Shown: piece after piece, positions 38,775 to 46,786 of the stretch | How the letters are laid out: every line of letters starts with the position of its first letter | Numbering within the stretch: the first letter of the stretch is position 1 | Assembly (NCBI RefSeq): GCF_003688555.1 | Contig: NZ_REFR01000009.1 | Span: 248,001 to 312,000 of the forward strand | Length of the DNA stretch: 64,000 nucleotides | Reading direction: 5' to 3' | DNA from: Eilatimonas milleporae | GTDB lineage: Bacteria; Pseudomonadota; Alphaproteobacteria; Sphingomonadales; Kordiimonadaceae | Program-made: the position numbers and the translations under genes | Notes under the pieces: generated by a model | Seen by the model: the letters and a program-made list of their open reading frames with translations, nothing else | Databases searched by the model: none | What the model was told of the DNA's origin: nothing

Positions 38775-39602
38775 ATGCTGAACAAAGTAAGAGAACGGCT
38801 TCTGTATGTCGACGACGGCGACCTGCGGGACCAGCCGTCGCAGATCTATCACGAGAATTCGAAGGTCGGCCGTGCTTTCGCGACCTTCACCCGCGATGAG
38901 ACACAAACGGAACGCATGATCGCGGATCTGCTGTCGAGCGTGCAGGGAAATCGCGGGCGGTATCCCTACTGCCCGTCGGTGCCGCTTGCCGAACGGACGG
39001 AAGGGAACGGCATATCGCTGCGTTGCGCGCTTGCGGCGCGCCGGTCGCACCGGCAGGTGAGGGACCGTCCCCTTTCCTTCGAAGCGTTTTCATCCATGTT
39101 GCGCGGGGCGACGGAGGTCACCGGCAAGGCCGACATCACGCGGACCGTGTCGGTACCGGCTCGATCCTATCCGTCGGCGGGCGGACTGTATCCCATCCAG
39201 GTCTATGCGGTGGTCCGGACCGTCACCGGTCTTGAAAGCGGATGCTATTATCTGGATGCGGACAGCGGGCATCTGCATCGGCTTGGCGACACGCCGTCCG
39301 GCGACAGCATGGTGGGCACTTTCCTCGGCGACGCAAATGCCGGCGTGGCGCCCGCCATCATCGTCCTGACCGCCGTTCTGAACCGCAGCACGATCAAGTA
39401 TGGCGAACGGGCATATCGCTACTGCCAGATCGAAGCGGGGCATCTGGGGCAGAATATCCTGCTGACGGCGCTCGCTCACGACATCGGCGCCTACCCGGTG
39501 GGCGGCTTTGTGGAAAGCGATATTGAAGACATGCTTGGCGTGGACGGCGTTGAGGAGATCGCGGTCCATTCGATCCTGCTCAGCGACACGTCGACCGACT
39601 GA
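38775..39602 (+). CDS. SagB-type azoline dehydrogenase, compact form
   Basis: A 275-residue FMN oxidoreductase of the SagB/nitroreductase family; SagB enzymes oxidise azolines to aromatic azoles. It has SYPSAGGLYPIQVYAVVR, the diagnostic SAGGLYP, and KYGERAYRYCQIEAGHLGQN, where the Lys-Tyr pair corresponds to residues needed for catalysis in studied SagB homologues, then AYPVGGF near the end. It lacks the long N-terminal domain of the second SagB at 44021. It starts 4 bases after the methyltransferase stop. Having two SagB genes suggests different azole positions or a working and a helper subunit. Confidence 0.84.
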   Translation: MLNKVRERLLYVDDGDLRDQPSQIYHENSKVGRAFATFTRDETQTERMIADLLSSVQGNRGRYPYCPSVPLAERTEGNGISLRCALAARRSHRQVRDRPLSFEAFSSMLRGATEVTGKADITRTVSVPARSYPSAGGLYPIQVYAVVRTVTGLESGCYYLDADSGHLHRLGDTPSGDSMVGTFLGDANAGVAPAIIVLTAVLNRSTIKYGERAYRYCQIEAGHLGQNILLTALAHDIGAYPVGGFVESDIEDMLGVDGVEEIAVHSILLSDTSTD

Positions 39603-39606
39603 CGGC

Positions 39607-40662
39607 ATGGGAAAACAGAAAGGCAACGGAACGATCATGCACGACCGGTTCGACTTCAGGCAAAGCAGTGACTGCATCATGTCAGCCATGACAAACATCA
39701 TGCGTTACAATGGCTTCGACCTGCCCGATGCGCTGATTTACGGCCTGGGGGAGGGCTATTTCTTCTGGTATGCGGATCTGGCACCCGATGAATCGCCGCC
39801 CGTGCTGATCGGCAAGAATGTTTTTCTCGAACACCGGCTGTTTGAAAACATCGGGGCGTCGCTGACGGTGCATGAACCGGTGTCGCCCCCGGAAATAGAG
39901 GCATCCTACGCGCACATCACCGCCGGGACCCCGACCGTCATCAAGGCGGACCCGTATTATTTCACCTATATAGACTGGCCGGGCGGTGACGCCCTGCATT
40001 TCGGCGAGCATGTCCTGATCGTCGTTTCCATCGAGGGGCAAACAGCCTATCTGGCGGATGTCTTTGAAGACGGTATCGTCGCCGTACCGCTGACGGAACT
40101 GAGAGCCGCGCGCGGGTCCGTCCATGGCATGGAGGCCATGCACCCGCGGCACCGATGGTACCAGGTTACATACCCCGACACTCTCGGCGATCCGAGAAAG
40201 GCGGTTCACGGGGCGCTCGATAACATGCTGCGTCATATGTTCGACAGTGAAGGCGACTTCGGCCTGGCCGGCATCGAACGCGCCGCCGGTCTCTACACCG
40301 ACCGTCTTCGCCAGTATCTTGATACCGATCTCGGCCAGTTTGCGGGGGCGTGCCAGGCCGGCGGCGGGCGCATGCTGGAAGGTCACTGCGGTGCCTTCAA
40401 TCGCGGCATGTTCGAGAGGTTCATGGTGCTGGCGGCGCACATGCTGGACAAGCCCGCCTTGTCCAATCCGGTTCTTGAGTCGCAGGCGCTACGGTCCTGG
40501 CAAACACTTGGCGACCTGATCATGCAGAAATCGGAAACGGCATTGCGGGCCCCGGACGCACCGGACCTGGGGGATTTCGATGCAATCGACGAGGCGTTCG
40601 CCGAGGCTGTGGAAAATGAGAAAGCATTGTGCCGATCAATCGATCACGCATTGGCGGCATAG
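39607..40662 (+). CDS. BtrH-like protein (butirosin biosynthesis H domain)
   Basis: A 351-residue protein. The start follows the BtrH N-terminal pattern: FDFRQSSDCIMSAMTNIMRY with a conserved Cys (residue 23), NGFDLPDALIYGLGEGYFFW, and a second His-containing stretch HFGEHVLIVVSIEGQTAYLA. In butirosin biosynthesis BtrH moves an acyl group from a carrier protein to the aminoglycoside; relatives appear in RiPP clusters where the role is not settled. Here acylation of the peptide, or peptidase-like release using the Cys, are possibilities. ATG 39607 is used; 39637 is an alternative. It is 4 bases after the SagB stop. Confidence 0.72.
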   Translation: MGKQKGNGTIMHDRFDFRQSSDCIMSAMTNIMRYNGFDLPDALIYGLGEGYFFWYADLAPDESPPVLIGKNVFLEHRLFENIGASLTVHEPVSPPEIEASYAHITAGTPTVIKADPYYFTYIDWPGGDALHFGEHVLIVVSIEGQTAYLADVFEDGIVAVPLTELRAARGSVHGMEAMHPRHRWYQVTYPDTLGDPRKAVHGALDNMLRHMFDSEGDFGLAGIERAAGLYTDRLRQYLDTDLGQFAGACQAGGGRMLEGHCGAFNRGMFERFMVLAAHMLDKPALSNPVLESQALRSWQTLGDLIMQKSETALRAPDAPDLGDFDAIDEAFAEAVENEKALCRSIDHALAA

Positions 40663-41270
40663 TCAACCCGACGATGCGCGCCATTTCAACGCGGCTCGGC
40701 GTTGCGGCACGTCCGGTATCGTTGCGTATTGCCGGCGGAGCGTTTTACGCGCGGACGAAAATCAACTGGCCGCCCGACCCGGCGGTGATAACCCTGTCCG
40801 AGGAATCCCTGAACGACCGGCCGGTTCTGGCACACGAACTGACTCACTGCCTTGTGCCGACCCGTTCGCTGTTCCTGGCGGAAGGCTTTGCAACCCTGAT
40901 CGGCGCGGAATTTCGCGGCGACTGTTCGGATTTTTTTTTCGACTGCACGGATGTCGACGACGCCGTCAGGGCATATCGCCCCCAGTTGCCGCCATTGCGT
41001 GAGATGGCGGCGGAAACCCCGGACTCGCGCTTCTACTTTGACGTGGCGCGGTCCCATATGCTGGATGTGCGCCTGGCTTATGTGGCGGCCGCGTCCTTTG
41101 TCCGCTGGTGGATGACGCAAACCCCGGATCTGGCCAGCAGGGTCGCCGACAAGGACTGTGCGCCGGCGCCCGTACTGATGGATACTGTTTTCAAGCAGCC
41201 GGTGGGAAAGATTGAAGACCGATGGCTTTCCAGCCTGGCACGACCGGCCGGCGCGGGGATGCCATGTTGA
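40629..41270 (+). CDS. HExxH metallopeptidase candidate (gluzincin-like)
   Basis: A 213-residue protein with HELTH at 69-73 and Glu85 in FLAEGFAT. HExxH followed 12 residues later by a Glu in an EG context is the zinc site of MA-clan (gluzincin) peptidases. No signal peptide is visible, so it works in the cytoplasm. It could remove the leader from the modified precursor; no other peptidase is visible in the cluster. GTG 40629 overlaps the previous gene; ATG 40674 is the alternative and would still include the active site. The two flanking cluster genes are 33 bases overlapping upstream and 19 bases away downstream. Confidence 0.65.
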   Translation: MPINRSRIGGIVNPTMRAISTRLGVAARPVSLRIAGGAFYARTKINWPPDPAVITLSEESLNDRPVLAHELTHCLVPTRSLFLAEGFATLIGAEFRGDCSDFFFDCTDVDDAVRAYRPQLPPLREMAAETPDSRFYFDVARSHMLDVRLAYVAAASFVRWWMTQTPDLASRVADKDCAPAPVLMDTVFKQPVGKIEDRWLSSLARPAGAGMPC

Positions 41271-41289
41271 GAGGCAAAGCAACGACTTC

Positions 41290-42675
41290 ATGTACGGGAT
41301 GGCGCACCGCGCATGCGAGAGCGTCCCGTCATGTCGAACCGACAGAGACAGCCGGTCCGGCATGACGGGACGTATCGATCATACGGAGGATTTCGGTCCG
41401 TGCCTCACGGACACCAGACTTGGTCTCATTTCCCGGCTGGCGGAACGCCGCACGCTCTGCCCGATATCCATCGTCAGGGAATACGCCTCAAGAATCCGTT
41501 CTCCCCTGTTCCCCATGGCCCAACGCCAGGAGAACGGCGGCAGAGGCCACCTGCCCGGAGAAGCATATCAATGCGCCGTTGGCGAGGCGGTCGAGCGATA
41601 CGCTCTTTCGATTTGCGATCCCGACACGCTGGTCAAGGCCACGGTCGGGGCGCTGAAAACCGATGCCTGGCCTGTCGAGAATTTTACGTTTTTTCTGGAT
41701 GCGCAATATGATGAGCCCGGCTTTCCGTTTCAAAAACCGACCGACAAGGACACGCTGCAATGGGTCGAGGGATATGATGTCACGACCGATAGACCGGTTT
41801 TCATCCCCGCGTCCCTGGTCTATGTGCCCTATCGCCGTCACACGGATGAACCGGCGCTAAGCTATCAGATGTCACCGGGAACCGGGTGCCACACCAGTTG
41901 GGCAAAGGCCGCGACAAACGCGATCCTGGAACTGATCGAACGCGACGCCTTCACCATTCTTTGGGAAGCGGGTGCCGCCTTTCCCAAAGCCGATCCGAGC
42001 CCGGCATTGCGCGACATGCTGGCTTTTCTGCCAGACTATATCGAGCATGGTGTTTATGACATCACGACCGACGTCGGCGTTCCAACCGCGCTGGTCACGC
42101 TCAGTTGGCGGCACATGGACACCGTGGCCGAAAATGCCGGACGCAGCGCCATGAACACAATGGGCCTGACCTACGGTATCGCCTGCAAGAAAACGCCCGG
42201 CGATGCCCAGGCAAGCGCCTTCCGCGAGGCGATAACCTCATGGATATCCGCGGTTGTCGTGGCACAAGCGGAACGGATGCCGAAGGACGCCCTTTACCGG
42301 CACATCGTGGAACACCCCGACTATCGCTGGCATATGCTGTGGTCCGCCCTAGGGTATGCGAGCGAAGACATGTCCTTCCTCGATCAGGCAACCGCGCAAT
42401 CGGCGGCACCCCCGGACACGATGAGGCCCCTTGGCGACCTGCTGCGGCGCAGCGGTATGCAGGTTGTTCTCGTCGATATCACACCGCCGGACATTGCCGA
42501 CCTGGGTCTTTTCGTCGCGCGGGCCGTTTCCTGCTCGCTGGTGAGGCCATCCCTTGGCCGGCATGGCCGCCACCTGGGCAACGGCCGGTTCGTCAGCGTT
42601 CCCCGGAAACTGTCTCTGCCACATCTGTATCAAACGCGCGAGAGCATCCATGAGCACTATCGCCCGGAACCATGA
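41290..42675 (+). CDS. YcaO-domain protein 1 (no PxPxP end)
   Basis: A 461-residue YcaO-family protein (437 if started at ATG 41362). ATP-binding signatures are present: QCAVGEAVERYALS near residue 104 and ATNAILELIERDAFTILW near 217, the E-x-x-E-R pattern of the family. YcaO proteins activate amide backbones with ATP for cyclodehydration. It ends IHEHYRPEP, without the C-terminal PxPxP that marks azoline-forming enzymes, so it may be a helper or have a different reaction. The start is uncertain because neither ATG has a good ribosome binding site. It overlaps YcaO 2 by 26 bases. Confidence 0.8.
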   Translation: MYGMAHRACESVPSCRTDRDSRSGMTGRIDHTEDFGPCLTDTRLGLISRLAERRTLCPISIVREYASRIRSPLFPMAQRQENGGRGHLPGEAYQCAVGEAVERYALSICDPDTLVKATVGALKTDAWPVENFTFFLDAQYDEPGFPFQKPTDKDTLQWVEGYDVTTDRPVFIPASLVYVPYRRHTDEPALSYQMSPGTGCHTSWAKAATNAILELIERDAFTILWEAGAAFPKADPSPALRDMLAFLPDYIEHGVYDITTDVGVPTALVTLSWRHMDTVAENAGRSAMNTMGLTYGIACKKTPGDAQASAFREAITSWISAVVVAQAERMPKDALYRHIVEHPDYRWHMLWSALGYASEDMSFLDQATAQSAAPPDTMRPLGDLLRRSGMQVVLVDITPPDIADLGLFVARAVSCSLVRPSLGRHGRHLGNGRFVSVPRKLSLPHLYQTRESIHEHYRPEP

Positions 42676-44005
42676 GCTTGACTGGCTTATTGACCGGACG
42701 GTTTCGGCCTGCGCCGAAGCCGGCATAGATATCGAGCGTCACAGTCTGCGCAGCAGTTTCGGCGGGACGATGCCGTATCATTCATGTTTGTGCTGGGCCA
42801 GCACACCGGACGGGAGAGCGGTCGATCCTACACCGGCGCCGAACGGCTGCGGCTTCGACAATGATCTGCATCAGGCCAGGATCGGCGGCCTTGCCGAAGC
42901 GCTGGAGCGGTACTGCCTGACGGATATCAGGCACACAAGCCCCTTGCTGGCCGCCGAGAACAGCCGGGGCGTGCCATATCTGAGAGAAGAGGACTGGCCG
43001 ACATACGCACCGTGGCAGCTTCAGGATCCGGGTTTTCCGCACCGGCCATACAGTCGGGATGCGGTCAAGAGCTGGGCCCTCGCCGAGGGCCTGAACGGCC
43101 CGCCCCTGCTGGTACCGGCCAGTCTGATCTGGCAGGGGCGCATGGAGGATCGTTTCATGCCGATTGTCTCCAGCGGCACGGCCTGCCATTCCGATATGGA
43201 AAACCTGTTGCTGACGGCACTGTTCGAGGTCGTGGAACGGGACGGCTTCATGATTGCCTGGTCAAGCCGGACGCGTCCGCCCGGCATCGCGGCGGATGCC
43301 GCATGGCTGCATGAAGACACCCGAGAGATCGACCGGTTCTGCAATCGCACAGGGCTTTCGCTGATGCTGCGGGATCTCACCACCGATCTTGGCATCCCCA
43401 CCGTGCTTGCCATGATCCGGGATATGGCGGGACGGCGGCCGGCCCTTTGCATCGGCGCGGCATGCCGCGCGTCGCTCCGCGAGGCGGCGCTGAAAGCTGC
43501 CAAGGAAGCATATCAATGCTGGGCGTGGATGGCCGACGAGCATTTGCGTCTGAAAGACAGCTTTGAACAGACCTATGCGCGCCTGAGAGCAAAACTGGAG
43601 ATGCCGCTACACCCGTTGCTGTTCGGATATCCGGAGGCGGTGGCGTTCGCGGCGCCACTCCTGGATGATCCCCCCTTCTGGCGCGACACCGATATGGCGA
43701 TCGGCAGTAACGGAAACGACATGGAACCGGCGAAGACTTTGCACAACTGCCTGGCCATACTGGAGGATCGGGGATTCTCGGCCTACAGGGTTCAGCTTTC
43801 CCCGCCGACGCTACAGGCCGGGGGCCTCAGCGTGATGAGAGTCATCGTGCCTGGGCTGGTTCCCCTTGCCATCGGAGACCGCGCCTTTTGCCTGGGCCAT
43901 CCAAGGATCTGGGATGTGCCCGCCCGGTGCGGCTGGGCAACGGATAACAAGGGGACGGGGAACGGGCGGCATGAACGTTATCCGCCGCCGCACCCATTTC
44001 CGTAA
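42650..44005 (+). CDS. YcaO-domain protein 2 (azoline-forming type)
   Basis: A 451-residue YcaO protein with the same nucleotide signatures (LAEALERYCLTD near residue 84, LFEVVERDGFMIAW near 193, and ASLREAALKAAKEAY near 279). It ends PPPHPFP, where PHPFP (447-451) is exactly the C-terminal PxPxP that in azoline-forming YcaO enzymes is needed for activity. This is therefore the best candidate cyclodehydratase for SSTSCTSC, working with the leader-binding protein. The ATG at 42650 lies inside the end of YcaO 1, so the two are translated together and may form a complex. Confidence 0.84.
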   Translation: MSTIARNHELDWLIDRTVSACAEAGIDIERHSLRSSFGGTMPYHSCLCWASTPDGRAVDPTPAPNGCGFDNDLHQARIGGLAEALERYCLTDIRHTSPLLAAENSRGVPYLREEDWPTYAPWQLQDPGFPHRPYSRDAVKSWALAEGLNGPPLLVPASLIWQGRMEDRFMPIVSSGTACHSDMENLLLTALFEVVERDGFMIAWSSRTRPPGIAADAAWLHEDTREIDRFCNRTGLSLMLRDLTTDLGIPTVLAMIRDMAGRRPALCIGAACRASLREAALKAAKEAYQCWAWMADEHLRLKDSFEQTYARLRAKLEMPLHPLLFGYPEAVAFAAPLLDDPPFWRDTDMAIGSNGNDMEPAKTLHNCLAILEDRGFSAYRVQLSPPTLQAGGLSVMRVIVPGLVPLAIGDRAFCLGHPRIWDVPARCGWATDNKGTGNGRHERYPPPHPFP

Positions 44006-44020
44006 AAAGGGGGCCATTCC

Positions 44021-45511
44021 ATGCTCTCGTTTTCAGAACTGCCCGCCGACTGGACCGTAGCGCTGCGTTTGAGGAACGATCTGTCCGTCATCGTACAGGA
44101 CACCGGCTTTGTACAGATCGCCTCCGTCCAGGAGAGTGTCAGAATCGGCCCTCTGCCGCCGCCGCTGATTCAGCTGATAGAGCTGTTGCGCTCGCGAACC
44201 CTGAACATCGCGGTTGCCGCCTCCCCTGAAACCCTGGGAGAAACGTTGCAAAAGCATGGCCTTCGGATGGAGTGCGGCCTCCTCGGCCAGCTTCCGCGCT
44301 TCATCAGCCAGCTCGCCATGCAGGGGGCTCTTTGGGCGACATTTAAGACCGGTGACGGCGCCGCGATCGAAATCGTGCCTCTGGCTTTCGGGCGCATGCC
44401 CGATACCGGGCAGACGGATCCTCTGTGCCTTCGTAAAGATAGTTTCCTGCGCGCCGAGGGGGGCCTGATGATACTGGAAGCCCCTGACGGCTACGCCAGA
44501 ATCCGATCAAATCATCCGATACTGGCGCAAGTATTCGCCCGCTTCGCGGTGGCGGATAAACGGGATACAGCGGCAAAAGAACCGACATGCGCCGCCGACA
44601 AGATACCCGCGTCCGACGACGATGCCGTCCCCGCCCTCTTGAACATTCTGAGACGGACGGGTTTTCTGGTATCCGCCACCGCCAAAACGGCAGCACAGGC
44701 CGAGGATGGCGCCCACCGGTGGGAGTTTCACGACCGGCTGTTCCACATGCGCAGCCGCGCAGGGTTCCATGACGCCATGGTCGGCCCGTCCTTCCGCTTT
44801 GCCAAATCGGAACAGCCTTTGCCATTATACAAGCCCATCGACGGCAGGTCCTTCGACGCTGACATACACATCCCGCTTGAACCGTGCGACGCCCTTTGTC
44901 AGGCGCCGTATCCACTGCAAAAAGCGTTCAGCGAGCGAGCGTCACGGCGGGTTTTCGCGGACAAACCGGTCAGCGTGGACCGACTGTCGGCACTGCTGTA
45001 TCTGAGCTGCCGCGTCAGACGGGAACATGGCAAGGGGGACGACGCCAAGAGCTACGAGACGAGCAACCGCCCCAGCCCAAGCGGCGGCGGGTGTCATTCG
45101 CTTGAAGTGTATCTGCTGGTTCGGCGCTGCGACGGCCTGGATCCGGGCGTTTATCACTACGATCCGAAAAATCACGCCCTAAACGGTGTGAACGCGCCGC
45201 ACAGAGTGTGGCAAATCATGCTGACACAGACAAAATACCTGAATGGCAGCGGACGGCTTCCGGATGTGCTTATGGTCATTTCGTCCCGCTTCGGGCGCGT
45301 CAACTGGAAATACCAGTCCATGAGTTATGCCACTGTTCTCAAGGATGCAGGCGCACTGGTTCAGACCCTTTATCTGAACTGTGAACAGCTTCGTCTGTCC
45401 GGCACGGCGCTGGGCACAGGTAATATTTATCATTTCCAACAGCTGCTGGGCATTCCGATCACCGAGGAATCCTCGGTGATGGAATTCATTGTAGGAAACC
45501 GGCAGGATTAA
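44021..45511 (+). CDS. SagB-type dehydrogenase, long form with N-terminal domain
   Basis: A 496-residue protein. The first ~285 residues contain an N-terminal domain (SELPADWTVALRLRNDLSVI; IGPLPPPLIQLIELLRSRTL), probably a peptide clamp. The C-terminal ~205 residues are the SagB/nitroreductase domain (LQKAFSERASRRVFADKPVS, RPSPSGGGCHSLEVYLLVRR, WKYQSMSYATVLKDAGALVQ). A Lys-Tyr pair is also kept (WKYQSMSY). It probably oxidises azolines to azoles, with the N-terminal part holding the leader or the product. It starts 15 bases after YcaO 2 and is the last gene of the cluster. The first SagB (38775) lacks this N-terminal domain. Confidence 0.83.
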   Translation: MLSFSELPADWTVALRLRNDLSVIVQDTGFVQIASVQESVRIGPLPPPLIQLIELLRSRTLNIAVAASPETLGETLQKHGLRMECGLLGQLPRFISQLAMQGALWATFKTGDGAAIEIVPLAFGRMPDTGQTDPLCLRKDSFLRAEGGLMILEAPDGYARIRSNHPILAQVFARFAVADKRDTAAKEPTCAADKIPASDDDAVPALLNILRRTGFLVSATAKTAAQAEDGAHRWEFHDRLFHMRSRAGFHDAMVGPSFRFAKSEQPLPLYKPIDGRSFDADIHIPLEPCDALCQAPYPLQKAFSERASRRVFADKPVSVDRLSALLYLSCRVRREHGKGDDAKSYETSNRPSPSGGGCHSLEVYLLVRRCDGLDPGVYHYDPKNHALNGVNAPHRVWQIMLTQTKYLNGSGRLPDVLMVISSRFGRVNWKYQSMSYATVLKDAGALVQTLYLNCEQLRLSGTALGTGNIYHFQQLLGIPITEESSVMEFIVGNRQD

Positions 45512-46012
45512 CGGCAACGCCGTCGTCGGACGCCAATACCGTGGCTCGGCGAGGATGTCGGATGCAATGGATGAAGGACTTTCTCCTGTACCGGCGTCAC
45601 ATCAATCGGGCTCACGGACAGGACCGCGATAATCATGCTGATCGGCCTGTTCCTGGACGAATCGCGTCCGTGGCTCGACAGGGCCGCTGTACAAAAGCCG
45701 CGGCACGGCCCCCTCGTCGGATCAGGTTGGGTGTTCAAGGCATAATGGGGGCCTTGGGGCTCCCCCTGCCCTGGCGGATTCCATGGCAAATATTCCACAC
45801 CGGCTCGGCAAGACCACGGTGCGACGCGAAAGGCGCCGGCAAAAGGTCGCACATAACTTTTGGTAGAATTGACGCAACCCGAAAAGCAGTTAAGAACTTG
45901 GCAAGTCTTTTGTTCTAAAAAAGCCCATTGCCTTGTCGCAAGACTGTCCTAGTTCTTATTATGGGCAGTTATTGCAAGGGCAGTCTCACCATACACGGAA
46001 TGGGGGTATAAA
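45512..46012. other. Gap right of the RiPP cluster
   Basis: About 500 bases. It contains the right flanking repeat at 45773-45823 and no supported gene. Open frames here have no ribosome binding site or motif. Confidence 0.6.
45773..45823 (+). repeat. Direct repeat flanking RiPP cluster, right copy
   Basis: GGCGGATTCCATGG...CAAATATTCCACACCGG, then CGGCAAGACCACGGT, matching 34583-34634 in the same direction. Sequence left of this copy also seems to have a loose inverted counterpart left of the other copy, so the unit may be a family of dispersed repeats. Confidence 0.8.
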
Positions 46013-46567
46013 TTGCCGCGCCTGTCCAACAGTGCTTCCCGGTCCGATCCATCCCGGACAGGCGAAATGCCGAAACGCTGCAGTATGGACCTGGGCGAGG
46101 TGACTTCCTTGTCGCCGGCCGACCTGCGGGCCATTCCCGCCTTCCGGTCCGTGATTGCCTATTTTGACGCCAAGACCGGCGGTACACGCCTGCCGTCCCG
46201 CGCCGACATCGTGCCGGCGGACCTGAAACCCCACCTGCCGAAAATCTTCATATGGGACATGGATACGGACGCCGATGGCACGGTGCGCGACATCCGCATC
46301 CGTCTGCTCGGAACCGAGGTCGCCTATTTTTACGGCGAGTCAACCGGTGTCAGTTTTCTGGACTATCCCGAGCCCGGCGTGGCCGAGCGCGCCTTTGCCG
46401 TCGCCCGCCGGATGATGGAAGCCCCAGCCGTCATGGGATACCGCGTGCGCGGCATCACCACGGAAAAACGCCATGTGGCGCTGTATGTCTGCTATGTGCC
46501 GCTCAGCACCGACGGCTTTCATGTCAATCAGGTTTTCGGCTGCATCCACTGCGATACCCCGGCCTGA
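46013..46567 (+). CDS. PAS-domain protein (PAS_5 type)
   Basis: A 184-residue protein made mainly of one PAS_5-like domain common in alphaproteobacteria (AYFDAKTGGTRLPSRADIVP, then KIFIWDMDTDADGTVRDIRI, then IRLLGTEVAYFYGESTGVSF). No output domain is attached. It probably senses a ligand or redox state and acts on a partner. TTG 46013 has a GGGGG stretch seven bases upstream; ATG at 46067 or 46085 would remove only a disordered start. It lies upstream of the PAS-GGDEF-EAL gene on the same strand, 219 bases away. Confidence 0.72.
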   Translation: MPRLSNSASRSDPSRTGEMPKRCSMDLGEVTSLSPADLRAIPAFRSVIAYFDAKTGGTRLPSRADIVPADLKPHLPKIFIWDMDTDADGTVRDIRIRLLGTEVAYFYGESTGVSFLDYPEPGVAERAFAVARRMMEAPAVMGYRVRGITTEKRHVALYVCYVPLSTDGFHVNQVFGCIHCDTPA

Positions 46568-46590
46568 AACCAAATCCGTCATACCCTGCC

Positions 46591-46644
46591 CCTTCCAGTC
46601 TTCCAGTCTTTCAGTCTTCCGGCAGTCTTCCGGCAGTCTTCCGG
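46591..46644 (+). repeat. Short AGTCTTCC-type repeats, non-coding
   Basis: CCAGTCTT/CAGTCTTCC units repeated about six times with small variations between the PAS and EAL genes. Confidence 0.75.
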
Positions 46645-46786
46645 TTTGCGTGTCCAAGCCCTGCCACCCGGCTCTGCTCACGGTCTGGTGGTAACCGTTG
46701 CAGCAAATCATGGACTTGGCGCCGGACAATGCTATTTTTAAAGACATAGCATATAAATTACGGAGCATCGGCAGTGGGGCGGGTTC

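Noticed and set aside
34962..45511. Thiopeptide or lanthipeptide cluster
   Set aside because: The Ser/Thr/Cys-rich core recalls thiopeptides, but no LanB-like dehydratase, cycloaddition enzyme or LanM/LanC gene is present. A TOMM-type azole peptide fits better.
45541..45918. 125-codon frame after the RiPP cluster
   Set aside because: It crosses the flanking repeat, has no ribosome binding site and no motif.
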